Positions 35,890 through 46,900 of a stretch of 64,000 bases of DNA are shown here, one piece after another. The stretch is from Pleurodeles waltl (taxonomy: Eukaryota; Chordata; Amphibia; Caudata; Salamandridae). A program made the position numbers and the translations under genes. The stretch's first letter is position 1. Every line of letters starts with the position of its first letter. The stretch is taken from assembly GCF_031143425.1 (NCBI RefSeq), contig NC_090445.1, positions 822,838,817 through 822,902,816 of the forward strand, in the 5' to 3' direction. The notes beneath the pieces were generated by a model. That model was not told the DNA's origin. It searched no databases and worked only from the letters and a program-made list of their open reading frames with translations.

Positions 35890-36513
35890 AAGGCGAGGTG
35901 GGACGGCATCCTTTCGGCCCCATTGGACCAGCGGGTCTGGAACATGGCTCTGGGCTTGGTCCGGTCTGTGTCACGCAACCCTAGGTTTCACTTTACCCAG
36001 TTCAATTACCTACACCAAACTTACCTATCCCCGCACCGGCTGCAGCACATGTTTCCTCAATCTCCCCGGGAGTGCCCACGATGTGGGGAGGCGGGTGCAA
36101 CCTTTTTCTACATGACATGGGAATGTCCACCTCTCCTGCGTGCCTGGCAGAACGTGACTGCTCTGACTGCCGAGCTGGTTGGGTGTCGGCTCTCCTCCAC
36201 ACTAGCTTCGTACCTCCTGGGCATCCGCCCTCGGCCGAAAAAGAACAAGCAAATACAAAGATGCATTGAGCTGGCGTTCATCCTATTTAAGCGCCTAGTA
36301 GGAATGTGATGGAAGGCACCGGCAGCACTAGACACCCGACAATGGTTAAAAGATCTGTTGAAGTGGGCGAGAGCGGAGGCACAAACGCTACACTCACTCC
36401 AAAACAGGGGAACACAAGTCAAGGGGATAGACATTTGGGACACCCTTGTTACCTTATTTGAAACTAAGGACAATTACCGCCCCCCCAATTATACGGTCGT
36501 GCCTGACCAATAG

Positions 36514-37068
36514 ACTATAACTCACAAAATCCAAGATTTAACTGGACCTTGTGGCCCACGGACACACGCCACGGCCCGGACCCAATTCACACCTCAACCG
36601 CAATGTACCACACAGTATGAGTTATATAAGCAGACATCCCCAAGATGATATGTAGCGAATGGAGGGGGCCAGATAGAGGGAGACTTGATACAGGAGATTC
36701 TATTGGGGGCTGAGACGGGAGAGGTTTGTCGGTAGTAGAGGACCATGGGTGGTAGCCTTGAAACCCTTCCCATGGGGCCGGTCACTTCGGTCCGGAACAC
36801 CAGGGACCAGCACATAATATTATCACAAGGGATTCCCCTGACCTCCCACCTCGTGGACTCTGCTCGTGGGCACTCCCCCCCCCCCCTCGGCCTCTTGTTC
36901 AAGCACATTTTCTTCAAGACGATATTTGTCCCGGGATTGGCAATTCGTGCTCGAAACCCCCGTCAGGTTAACCCACACAGTTAGTCGCATAGCCCCATTT
37001 AAATAAAAAAAAAAGCTATCTCCTCCTGCCTCCTTTCTCCTCTCATGTTCCCCTTTAAAAAAAAAAAA
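36514..37068 (+). other. L1 3' UTR and poly(A)
   Basis: About 550 bp after ORF2 contain a C-run at 36877-36889, AATAAA at 37002 with an A-run, and a second A-run at 37056-37068 next to the target duplication. Two A-runs separated by about 40 bp suggest readthrough past the first signal or tail heterogeneity. Confidence 0.7.
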
Positions 37069-37083
37069 GGAGCTCCCAGCCCA

Positions 37084-37578
37084 CATTCCAAGGGAGGCAC
37101 ATATGCATTGTTCATAGCATCACTCTGGGCACCACACCAGAGAGGTAAGTATACTTTTCAAATACCTGAAAAACTATTTCTTAAGCACTACCATCAGCGC
37201 TGTGAAAAGTACAGAAACCTAGGCAGGACTAATATCTTGGACACAGACACCCATCCCAAAGGTAAGAACAGGAGCATGCTCAAGAACAACACTTTCTTCT
37301 GAACTGTGGCCACTGCCCTGCCAGTAGGTCAGCTTCACTATGATAAATGTTCACACCCAAATACTTTGTAGTGTTGAATATTCATTCTAATGTATTGATG
37401 GGTAGAAACCGGCTTTGTTTATCCAATAGCCTCTTAAGTATCAACAAACATGAATTCTCCCAATTTATTTTTGAAGTGAAAAACCACCCAAAATACATTA
37501 AGCAATTACATTATTGATGCTAAGCTATCCTGGCTCTCCTTAAGGTACCTTAGTGCAGAATTAGCATTTAAAAATATA
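37084..37578. other. No recognisable feature
   Basis: This is sequence beyond the L1 target site. I find no coding domain or repeat edge until the MITE. Confidence 0.5.
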
Positions 37579-38068
37579 GGGGGTCATTATGAGTCTGACG
37601 GCCACTAGACAGCCAGACTCGCAGATGGCGGTCCGACCACTACCAATGCAGAGGCCCAAGCGCCACTTAACAACCATGGCGGTCTGGCCGCCAGGGAACC
37701 ACCAGCTCTGCCAGGATCAGAGATCCCAGAGGTCTGGAGGTGGTGGCGGTCCTAATCCACCAGGGGCACCGCTGCTAGGAATTATGACCCCCCTTCTCCG
37801 CCAGCAGTTTCATGGCCATACCATCGCCATGAAAATGCTGGCAGAGATCAAAAGCAGGGGGCCCTTGCACTGTCCATGCTCTTGGCATGAGCAGTGCTGG
37901 CCCCCCCTGGCCAGCACCCCTGCAATGTTCACTTAGGTTTCCGCTTGCTGACCTAGCAGGAAACTCTTATTAACCCCAGAGGGGAGGTTGCCACATTGGC
38001 GGCAGCCACCCTGTCAGGAGTTTGGCAGATGTAGTTTTCCATCTGTCAAGCTCAAAATCGGGTCCTTA
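37579..38068. mobile_element. Divergent hairpin-type MITE (GGGGGTCATTATGA family)
   Basis: It starts GGGGGTCATTATGA, the same terminus as the MITE at 9196. An ATTATGACCCCCC block at 37781-37793 could be the opposite terminus of a short copy. Alternatively, the degenerate CTCAAAATCGGGTCC near 38051-38065 may be the end of a longer one. Internal hairpins include GCAGTTTCATGGC/GCCATGAAAATGC. The exact right end and target duplication are uncertain. Confidence 0.55.
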
Positions 38069-38089
38069 ATGTGGCAGTCGTCATTATTA

Positions 38090-40330
38090 TCTGTTCCCCT
38101 TTCCTCACCTTATGTTCTCAACAGACATGCAGGGGTTCAATAGTGAGCACCAATATGATAGGTGATAGCGGGCACCCCTGTCTAGTACCCACCCACCCTG
38201 ATGTATCCATACCTGTGCAACGTTTGCCAAGGGTGCCAAGTACAATAATTGTACTCATTGTAGAAATGTAGAACCCAGCCCCATTTTGCAAATACCTCTA
38301 CAAATAAGGCAAACATAGTGAGTCAAAGGCTTTTTCAATATTTATTGAGACCACCCAGTGCATGGTTCCATCTATTGGCCCAATCCACTACTCAAAGCAG
38401 TTGGTGTAGGTAAGGAAAGTGTTTCTGCTCAGAATAAAGCTGTTTTTTCCATATGAATTACTGTTTTTGCTACAGGCCACAGATAATTCTCCAAACCTTT
38501 CCAAGAACCTTGTTGTCTAAATTCAGCAAGGACAAATAGCATGTGAGCTCAGATTCAGAATATCTCTACTCTGTTTTATGAAGAAATACTATCAGCGTTT
38601 ACCTCATTGGGGATGATAGCATCACATTATTTCTTGCTGTCTCGTACACCTGTAGTGAACAGTAAGGGATCCATTTTTGGAGTTTTATTTGTGTGATCTA
38701 CAACTGTATCTCCTCCTCTGGCCTCTCTAGTGTTAAGGCCCTGTGTGTAGTTAATGTTTGGTTCCAGTCCCCTTTCAGGAAGACATGCACTGAATGCTCA
38801 TTCTTATCAGGGTGGGGGCGGGAGGGGGTGCTCGTACAATCTACTATAATGTTCCTCAAAAGAATTTTGATTTCAGCCTAAGTATTTAATATTGCACCCT
38901 GAGGGTTCCAGATGGCTTCTATCGGGGTTCTAGTGTTTTCCAGGTTTAAATGACATGCAACATGTTCCTTATGGTCTATCTTGCCTACTCCATCTAAAGG
39001 GTCTTCATACTCCAGCTTCATCTTGGCAAGCATTTGGGAGACATGTCGATCCATGAGAGAAAGGACTTTTATGTCCCTGATGTAATTCTCTTTGAATATG
39101 AAATCCTTGCCTGAGGCCATACAACACAAAGTTTTTGTATAAAGGCGCCTTAATAATATCTTAAAACCATCCTATTCTACTATGGCATCTGTCACTGATT
39201 CCTCTTTTTCAGTAAAGTACTGCAAGATACTGGTACTAAATGTCTGGTTGTGAAGTGTCTCCTCAAGGAGTCTTCTCCATATGGGAATCCTTGGGGATGT
39301 TCTCCCCCAATCAAGGGATATCTTTAGACGGTATGATTGGATAATGTGCGGACCTACATTTTCTGTATCCACCACTTTTGTTCCAGCTTATGTATTCCAG
39401 AAATAGAGATCTATTCTAGGGTGAAGAGCAGGTAAACCTGAGTAAAATGATTACTCTCTGCACCCTGTATGAATCAATCTTCATGTGTCATTTAATCGGT
39501 TATTCTCGGCCACCTGTCTAAGAAAGTGGTTCTTAATCTGTGTTCCAAGGTCCGCAAGGTCTCCACATGGGGTCCGTGATGACGTCACATAATTTTAAAA
39601 TGAATCTATTAAAATGAATAACATATATACAAATAAGAAATCTACATTGAAATTTTAAAACATTTTCTATATTTGATTTTGACTGACACAAAATATTAAT
39701 TATTTGAGCACTTGTTGGATGTATACTTATGTCTGAATTTTTGTGTGTTGTTTGGAGGTCTAAATCATAGAAATTGCTTAGGCCGGGGGACCCTAGCTTC
39801 CAAAATTACTCAGTCAGGGTCCCCGGGTTCCAGTAATGATTCAGTGGAGGTATCCAGAAGTCAAAAAGTTAGGAACTGCTGGTCTAAGAAATTGTGTAGC
39901 CTTCATAGATTGCACACCCTCAGACAGTTGATGACCTGTACAAGTTTATATCTGATACACAATTAAAATCCCCTGTCCAAATGCAGGGTGCTTGTGTGTT
40001 GCCAACTATGGTTGGTGAAAGAGTTCTCAGAAACAATGCAAGATGTTTCAGGCATACACAATAGCCAGAGATATAAATTCCCCTGTTGAACACACCCTCC
40101 GCCACCACATATCTAACTTCCAGATCTATTTTAGTATGTTGTTGTGTGAGTGGGACCCCACGAGCAACCCAAATAAGCTCTCCTCTGACGAGTGCCGAGT
40201 AGTTGGTCCCTATTACTATTTCATGCAATTTTTTTGTCAGATGTCAATTCTTTGGCTATGAGATATTTCTCTTGTAAGTGTGCAAAATGTGTGTATCTGC
40301 ACTTCAGGTATGGTGTATGTTATATCATTA
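38090..40330 (-). pseudogene. L1-type LINE ORF2 fragment, minus strand
   Basis: Reading leftward on the minus strand: an endonuclease start (HLQEKYLIA, about 40290), GELIWVARGVPL (about 40170), PCIWTGDFNCVSD (about 39970), REYSFYSGLPALHPRIDLY (about 39450), RLKISLDWGRTSPRIPIWRR (about 39330), a linker frame 39129-38878, RT block A INIEKAFDSL (38356-38311) and block B GTRQGCPLSP (about 38190-38160). It ends at the MITE before YADD. A small hAT element splits the endonuclease. It is 5'-truncated against the L2/CR1-type element to its right. Confidence 0.82.
39516..39889. mobile_element. Non-autonomous hAT-type element
   Basis: A 358-bp body (39524-39881) has ends AAGTGGTTCTTAATC and, inverted, CAGCAGTTCCTAACTT, close to the CAGTGGTTCTTAA-type hAT terminus. 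GTCTAAGA occurs on both sides (39516-39523, 39882-39889), an exact 8-bp duplication diagnostic of hAT insertion. It holds no transposase. It interrupts the L1 endonuclease region. Confidence 0.9.
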
Positions 40331-40339
40331 TTTTGAGGA

Positions 40340-41109
40340 TTTTACCCGTGGCTAATATGAGTGCTATTTCTATGCTGTGGTTCCTCCTAAAGCATGACTG
40401 GGTGTGTTTCAGTGTGTTGTGGGGTTCGAGGTGGTTGGTGAGTCATTTGCCAATTGATTTTGCTATCACTTTGGCTAGGTACGGGGACAGGGAGATGGGT
40501 CAGAAGTTGCTCAACCCACTGGGGTCAGCCAATGTTTTTTTGAGGATGGCATTGACTGCTGCATGTTTCCAGTCTTCTGGGAAGGTGGCTGATTTCATGG
40601 GGGAGTTGATGATGATGTGGGTGAAGATTGTCTTGACCTGTGATCCTCCCATGTTATAGATGTGATGGGGGCAGGAGTCTGTTGGGGCCACTGAGTGGAC
40701 TGTTTTCATGATTGGTGTGGTGTCTTCCTCTGTGAGTGTTTTCCAGTCAGTTACTTTGGAGTCTAGGTTGCTGGTGAGATCCTTAGGGTTGGGTTGTTGT
40801 TCGGATTTGCTGTAGATTTGTTTTGAATTTTCTGTGAAAGCTGGATAGCTTGTCAAGGATTTCCTGTGATGGTGTTGGCTGCTGTCTCTGAGGTGGTAAA
40901 CTCCTTGGGGATTGCGAAGATCTCTTTGCAGCTGTTGGAGCTTGCTTCTATACATTTGGTTAGGGCTCTTCTCTTGGTGTTTGTCAGAAGATGATGGTAG
41001 TGCCTGAGTGCAGCCTTGTAGGTAGTTTTGGCATCTGCATCTTGGTTAGATCTCTATTTTCTTTCTAGCTGTTTGCAGTGGTGTTTGGATTCTTGGAGGC
41101 TCTCTGTAT
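40340..41109 (-). pseudogene. L2/CR1-type LINE, linker and RT start (left part of split copy)
   Basis: On the minus strand: SKHHCKQLERK near 41080, DADAKTTYKAALRHYHHLL near 41010, a long linker, then CPHHIYNMGGSQV, IINSPMKSATFPEDWKHAAVNAILKK (about 40610-40540) and FRRNHSIEIALILA (about 40370). It breaks off before the first RT aspartate, where the L1 fragment begins. It is the same family as the nested LINE at 32118-35889, to judge by shared RT-entry wording. Confidence 0.8.
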
Positions 41110-41299
41110 GGTATTTTCACAAAATATCAAGTTTTTATTATCGGAACACAGAAATATCGGAAAAAATACTGTGATACAGAAATATTGTGATGCAGAATTA
41201 TTGTTGACAAGAATATCAGTTTTTCAGGAAAGTAATATTGTTATTAAGAATATTGTTGTTGTTAATATTGTTTGCGATCATATAGTTATAGTAGAGAAT

Positions 41300-41794
41300 A
41301 ATGGGCCTCATTACAGCCCTGGTTGTCAAAGACCACCAGGGCTGTTCTGGAGGTTGCACCGCCAACAGGCTGGCGGAGCAAACTTGCACATTAGGACCGC
41401 GGCGGAAGCACTGCGGTCGCACTGCCGAAACCGGCGGTTTTCCGCCACGTTGGTCCCGGCTGATTCAATCCTCCAGGGCACCTCTGCTTGCAGCGCTGCC
41501 GTGGGGATTACGAGTCCCCCTCCTGCAGAAAGGGGAGTCGCGGAGCCCCTAGAGGCCCCATGAAGCTTTTCACTGTCTGCATTGCAGACAGTGAAAAGCG
41601 CGACGGGTGCAACTGCACCCGTCGCACCGCTGGCTCCATTTGGAGCCAGCTCCCATGTTGCGGCCTTCATCCCCGCTGGGCCGGCGGGCAGAAACTTGGT
41701 TTCCGCCCACCGGCCCAGGGGGGATGTCCAAATGGCCACGGCGGGAGTGCGGCGGCGCAGCAGTTACAACTTGGCGGGCGGCATAAGGGCCAAT
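41300..41794. mobile_element. Hairpin-rich MITE, relative of the one at 9196
   Basis: It starts GGGCCTCATTA, is flanked by AAT on both sides (41300-41302, 41792-41794) and ends near AAGGGCC. Internal hairpins at about 41564-41598 (TTTTCACTGTCTGC arms), 41600-41625 (GCGACGGGTGCA arms) and 41628-41652 (GCTGGCTCC arms) match three hairpins of the 9196-9760 copy in reverse order. So it is the same family in opposite orientation. The right terminus is degenerate. Confidence 0.75.
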
Positions 41795-41919
41795 GTGTTT
41801 TAGCTCATATATTAATTTTATGTGTTACTATTCTTTGTAAAATGATTCGTTTTTTTAAATACAGTTTGTAATTTTAAGTGATTTAGAATTTTAGATGTAA
41901 TTGTTAATAGTAATTTATA

Positions 41920-42930
41920 GTGTTGTAGCAGGTTGTTTGTAGGAGGATAGGGTGGGACGTTAACTAAGTAACAATTAATTATAAGTTAATTCATTTTTAA
42001 GTGTGAGATTGATATGAAATATGGATATTATGCAATACTGCCTTCATGAATTATATTTTAGGTGTGGGTTGCTATGCTTGTAGGGGAGTAGAGTGGGAAG
42101 TTAACTAGGTAATAATTAATTCACAATTAATATTTGATTTATTATTAACTAATTGGTTATTAATTATGTAAACTGTGCAATAATAATTTATCTTAGTTAC
42201 ATTTTAGGTCTGGGTTGCTGGGTTCGTAGGGGTAAAGGGTAGAAAGTTAATTGGGTAATAACAATTATTAATAAAGTATTAATTTATTATTAATTATTGG
42301 AGTGATTTTCAATTACGTGCATCATGTAATAGTGAATTGTTTCAGTTATATTTTAGTTGCGTGTGGCTAGGTTTGTAGCGGTATAGGATGAGAAGTTAAA
42401 TAATATTTATTCAATTATAATTGATGTTGCATAATTCAATATGTAATTGATTATTAATTATGTTAAGTGTATAATAATTATATATTGGTTATATTTTAGG
42501 TGTGAGCTGCTGGGTTTGTAGGGCTGTTGGGCGGGAAGTTAATTAAGTAACTATTATTTGGTGTGATTTTCAATCACGTACATTATGTAATACTGAATTA
42601 TTTTAGTTATATTTGAGTTGCGGGTTACTAGGTTTGTAGGGGTATAAGATGGGAAGTTAAATAATATTTATTAAATTATAATTACTAGTGCATAATTAAA
42701 TATGTAAGTGATTATTAATTATGTTATGTAATAATCATAAATATTAGTTACATTTGAGTTGTGGGTTGCTGGATTCGTATGGCTTTTGGGCAGGAAGTTA
42801 ATCAACTATTAATTAATAAATAATTATTATTTAGTTATTTAATTGATTATCAATTGTGTAAATTGTGTTATACTTACTTATTTTAGCTATGGGTTGCTAG
42901 GCCTGAAGGGGTATAGGATGGCAAGATAAA
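41920..42930. repeat. Degenerate tandem array, about 115-150-bp unit, 8 copies
   Basis: A GGGTTGCT(A/G)GG-TTGTAGGGG block recurs at about 41927, 42067, 42210, 42361, 42505, 42620, 42760 and 42890. Each is followed by GGGAAGTTAA and AT-rich TTAATTATTA sequence. Units are about 70-85% alike by eye, with indels. Confidence 0.8.
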
Positions 42931-43109
42931 TAAGTAATAATTAAATAAATACAAATTTAAATTGAAAATTAGTTATTACATTGTTTATGAATTTGATAAA
43001 AAATGTAAGTGTTTTTTATTTCCATTTTTTAAAATTATATATATTATGTGAAATGATAACGTTTATAATAAGAGTTTTCAATTTTTTGTTTGAAGTGTAG
43101 TAGTTTACC

Positions 43110-43640
43110 TGCTGTTGCTTAGATTGAAGTGGGAATAGTAAATCTCAACCCTTTCCCTACTGTTGCTTAGACTGGAGTGGGAATAGTGATTTTAACCCCT
43201 CTAAAGTCCAACTCTTTTCCTACTGTCGTACAGACTAGAGTGGAAATAGTACATTTTCCCCCCTTGAAGTCCACCGCTGTCCTTAAAGTTGCTTGGACTG
43301 GAGTGGAAATAGTAATTTTATCCCCTCCGAAGTCCATCCAATCTCCTACTGTTGCACAGACTGGAGTAGGAATAGTACATTTTAACCCTCACAATTACAG
43401 CACTTTCCCTAATGTTGCACAAACTGGAGTGGTAATAATACATCTTACCCCTCTGAAGTCCAACACTTTCCATAATGTTGCTTACACTAGAGAGGGAATA
43501 GTCATTTTAACCCCTCCAAAGTCCAGCTCTTTTCCTACAGCTGCACAGATTGGAGTAGGAATACTAAATGTAATCTCTCCGAAGTCCAACGCTTTCCCTA
43601 CTGTGCACAGACTGGAGTGGGAATAGTAAATTTAACACCT
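43110..43640. repeat. 63-bp tandem array, about 8 copies
   Basis: The unit carries CCTACTGTTGC, CAGACTGGAGTGGGAATAGT and CCTCTGAAGTCCAA blocks. Its length is divisible by three. One phase (43177-43626) therefore stays open, giving a 21-residue repeat of the type TPPKSN-FPTVAQTGVGIVIL. This is more likely a by-product of the unit length than a gene. Confidence 0.88.
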
Positions 43641-43779
43641 CCGAACAAGAGAGAAGTCAGAAAATCAAGGTACCCCCCACTTGATACACACTTTGATTGC
43701 CATTGGGTGAGCAAAGTGAGTAGCCTTAACCACTCTAGATGAGGTCCATTCGTCCTACCTTCCATCCGTCTATCACTCC

Positions 43780-44130
43780 ATCCTTTAAGCCATCAATGCA
43801 TCCATCCATCTATCCATCATTTCACACTGCTATCTATCCATCTTTAACCATTACATCTATCCTTGCTTAACCATTCTGTCTGAACAACCCTTTCATTATT
43901 ACACTCTTCTATCCATTCTTCTATCCCTCCACTCACACTGCCAGCTATTCATTCATCTTTTTTCCATCCATTCCCATTTTTTATCTATTCATCATTTCAC
44001 ACTGCTTTTAGCAATCCATCCATCTGTCCATACTTTTATTCATTCCTCCATCCACCCATTCACCAGCCTTAAATCATGTCAGCCATTCTTTCTTTCACCT
44101 CTCCATTCAGAAGTCACTTTACACTCCCAT
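43780..44130. repeat. Degenerate CCAT/CATC-rich simple repeat
   Basis: Interrupted TCCATCCATC, TATCCATC and CATTTCACACTGC blocks, pyrimidine-rich. No gene is visible. Confidence 0.75.
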
Positions 44131-44569
44131 CCATCAATCCTTTCACCCTCACATCCAACATTTCATGGCTTTGGACCTTATTTCTTGCCACAGTTTCTTT
44201 CTTCTTCTTCTCTTTGTTTCACCCTTCTTCCCAGCCCCTTCTGTCTCTCTCTGACTCTTAGTAGCATAGGCAGTGTATTTGATGTACAAAAGACAGTAAT
44301 AAGCAGGATTCAGTGGGCCCCTTGTGCCTCTGTACCCCTATGCCACTGCACCTGCTGCACCATTTGAAGTTTCAGCTCTGTACATTTTTTCCCTTTCTTT
44401 CTTTCATGATTTCACCTTTTGATCCTCTTTAACTATGAATGGCTTCACACCTATGACCTCTGTTATGGTTTAGCCTAACTTTTTAAAGAGATTTTGTCTA
44501 CAAAGCGGCATATAGGAAAGGCTCATAAATAATTATAATTCTCAGCACCACACCCTACTTAAGCTATTC

Positions 44570-45020
44570 ACAATGCCACTGCCTCCAAAGTCCAACACTT
44601 TCTATACTGTTGCAGAGACTGGAGAGGGAATAGTAAACTTAACACTTCTGAAGCCTAATGCTTTCCCTACTGTTGCACAGACTGGAGTGGGAATAGTGAT
44701 TTTAACCACTATGAAGTCTAACACTTTCCCTACTATTGCACAGACTAGAGTAGCAATAGTAAATTATACCTCTATGTAGTCCATTGCTTTCCCTACTGTT
44801 GGACAGACTGGAGTGGGAATATTAAATTTAACTCTAATGAAGTCTAACACTTTCCCTACAGTTGCACAAACTGGAGTGACAATAGTGAATGTAACCCCTC
44901 CGAAATCTCCTCTTTCCCTACTGTTTCACAGACTGGAGTAAAAACAGTACATTTATCTCCTCTGAAGTCCAAGGCGTTTCCTACTATCACATAAACTGGA
45001 GTGGGAATAGTGTATGTATA
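44570..45020. repeat. Second block of the 63-bp tandem array, about 7 copies
   Basis: The same unit as 43110-43640, separated from it by about 930 bp that include the CATC repeat. It was probably one array, split by insertion or rearrangement. Confidence 0.85.
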
Positions 45021-45694
45021 ATTCCCAGACATAAATGCATTTCCTAATATTGTTGAAATATTATTTACTAATACTTGCTTAGGATTTTAATTTTATAGTA
45101 TGTGTTTATATATTTTTTATTTTTAAATTTAATATGTTTTGTATATGTCTTTTTTACATTTTTTCAAATTGTATTTATTTAGTAATTTATATAACGTTTT
45201 GGAATTTAATTGTTAATGTTTTTATGTTTCATGCAGATAGATAGATTTAAAAAATGCTTTTATAGTGGTAAATATAAATAAGTAAGCAAAAAGTAACATA
45301 ATGTAAAATATATATGTTTAATAATTGTGTTATATTATATATATATATTTATATAAAGATACTCATATACATGAATGCATGTTTATATAAATATCTATTT
45401 TTATATAGTATTAAATATTAGTGAGATTTATTTAACTAACATTATAACAATGATTAGAGAGATGTATTTAACTGACAGTATATTAATGGATGTACTATGA
45501 ATATATATATATATATATATATATAGCCATATTTTTGTATATTTATAATGATACTAATGTGAAACAATATTTTGTTCGATATTTTTGTTCTTACCATTTA
45601 AAGTATAGGAAAATTATATGTTTATTAGCAATATTTTTGATACAACATTTTTGTTGAACGATGTTGTTGGTTCCTATATTATGTCAGTGAGCAT
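45021..45694. repeat. Very AT-rich tract with (TA)n runs
   Basis: Long A/T-only stretches, with TA dinucleotide runs near 45335-45349 and 45500-45524. No coding signal. Confidence 0.8.
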
Positions 45695-46900
45695 TCTGTA
45701 TACTAGCTAGCTTGTTAATTTGTTCTTCTTTGTCTGTTAAGTTTGATGAGTATGAGTGAGTCTGCACAGTTCTTGCTCCATTGGTTGAAGATGGTGATGT
45801 CCTTGTCTAGGTTGTCAGTGGTGTTTGGCGAGTCTGTTTTGAGGGCATTGCACCAGTTCACCTCTGCTATTATGGTACAGGTCCGACTGGGCAGGTTGAT
45901 GCTGGTGGGTGCGTTGGCATGTGGTGTGGGGATTTGGAAGTGTATGATAGAGGCGTGGGCTATGTGAGTGATGAGCCAGAGTTGTACTTGATTTTGTTGC
46001 CGGAAGCAAAGATTGGTACAAGAGTGTGTCCTGCAATGTGCGTTGGGTCTATGATGAGCAGGGAAAGTCCAGTGTTGTTCAGGCTCTCAAGGACACCTGA
46101 GAATTAGTGATCTCTGGGGTCTTCAAGGTGAAAATTGAGGTTGCCCACTAGTATGAAGTCCTTGGAGGCGATGATGAATGGAGCAATTAAGTCTGTGATG
46201 AGTTTGCTGAAATTGGTGCGTGACCCGGGTGGTCTGTATGGTAGGGTTCCTTTCAAGGCGATTCTGTTGTTTGTTTGCAGGCAGAAGTGTCTGTTCCATT
46301 GAAAGGGATGTCAGTGTCTGTGGCGCATTTGATGGTGTCCTTATAAATAATTGCGAATCCTCCTCCTGATTTGTGAAGGTGGTCTTGGTGTGGAATCTTG
46401 TAGTCTGTCAGCTACAGCGATGTCGGGATTCAGTGCTGGGTTGAGCCAGGTCTCAGTGAGGAAGAGGAGGTCTGGAGCACTGTTGCTGAGGAGATCTCAG
46501 ATTTCGGTGGCATGTTTGCTGAGCAAGAGGCTGTTGAAAAGTATGCATGCAAGTGGTTGATGAGATGTTGTTGTGGTGTGGTGTGTTTTGTAGCAATAAT
46601 CTGAGGGGGCGATGGGGTTGTTGGTGCGATGGGGGTTGTTCTGGTGTGTTGCTGCACATGAAGCATGTTGCGCGTGAGTGCAGGTAAATGGTTCTACTGT
46701 GGTGTGTGGTGCAGTGTTACATCAGCAGGTAGTTTGGTGGCCTGGAAATAGCCTGCGGAGGGTTGGTGCTATGTATCTGTAGGTGTTGATTGGACCAGCG
46801 GTCATGGATCTGGGAGCGGTTCAAGCACGGAGGGGTCGCAGATGGGCTTGCCTTTGGCACTCCTTTGGCATGCCCATGCCACGCTTGCGCTACGGGCACT
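45695..46900 (-). pseudogene. L2/CR1-type LINE, 5' end and endonuclease (right part of split copy)
   Basis: On the minus strand the 5' portion (46899-46717) has GVPKASPSATPP, similar to GVPEASPSAP in the nested LINE at 32.7 kb, so the two belong to one family. Endonuclease wording follows: YKIPHQDHLHKSGGGFAIIYKDT (about 46400-46330) and FTLKTPEITNS (about 46120). It then leads to a linker ending at the insertion point 45701. Many stops and shifts show it is old. It continues at 41109-40340. Confidence 0.75.

Larger units (their letters stand above)
32113..35894 (+). mobile_element. L2/CR1-type LINE nested in the L1 ORF2
   Basis: The insert (32118-35889, 3,772 bp) is flanked by AAGGC (32113-32117 and 35890-35894). 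The L1 ORF2 frame reads through once the insert is ignored. It has a Pro/Thr-rich 5' region, an APE-type endonuclease, an RT of the L2/CR1 class, the usual C-terminal LHWLPI...FKILIHAHKSL block and an (ATTG)n 3' tail. It is almost full length but frameshifted. It is the same orientation as its host. Confidence 0.92.
29119..36513 (+). pseudogene. L1 ORF2 (endonuclease-RT), interrupted and deleted
   Basis: Endonuclease starts at ATG 29119 with TWNVRGM, LQETHS, GGDWNC and SDHCPL, in the order of APE-type L1 nucleases. After frameshifts near 29960-30050, the linker and RT follow: GKAPGSDG (about 30520), SYRPLSLLNLDCKL (about 30700) and YQSGFI. At about 30890-30905 the sequence jumps straight from the NHDRVAV region to RQGCPLSPLLFALAI. 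The RT segment with the first catalytic aspartate is therefore missing. YADD is present near 31036, then GLQVNWSKS. At 32117 the reading frame is cut by another LINE and resumes at 35895 with WDGILSAPLDQRVW. It ends with the Cys motif CPRCGEAGATFFYMTWEC and a stop at 36511-36513. Other in-frame stops include 30548-30550 and 36307-36309. Confidence 0.9.
26259..37083 (+). mobile_element. L1-type LINE with target duplication, carrying a nested LINE
   Basis: The L1 body runs from 26276 to a terminal poly(A) ending at about 37068. The flanks share AAGGAGCTCCCAGCCCA (26259-26275 and 37067-37083), a 15-bp duplication plus two A's shared with the tail. It has a GC-rich 5' UTR, ORF1, ORF2 (endonuclease, RT, C-terminal Cys motif) and a 3' UTR with AATAAA at 37002-37007. 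It is about 7.0 kb after subtracting the 3.8-kb LINE inserted at 32118-35889. Both ORFs are broken and the RT core has an internal deletion, so this copy is dead. Confidence 0.93.
41103..45701. mobile_element. 4.6-kb AT-rich insertion of unknown type
   Basis: TCTGTAT occurs at 41103-41109 and 45695-45701. Across these points the L2/CR1-type linker protein is continuous if 41110-45694 is ignored. So this is a discrete 4,585-bp insertion with a 7-bp (perhaps 8 with one mismatch) duplication. Near the ends, AAATATCGG-type words occur in opposite orientations, but no clean terminal inverted repeat is visible. There is no LTR, poly(A) tail or recognisable protein. The interior is a MITE plus several tandem arrays. 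It could be a non-autonomous DNA transposon, or an element whose termini have decayed. Confidence 0.65.

Noticed and set aside
43110..45020. CRISPR-like repetitive array
   Set aside because: Units are contiguous 63-bp tandem repeats without unique spacers, in a eukaryotic context with no cas genes.
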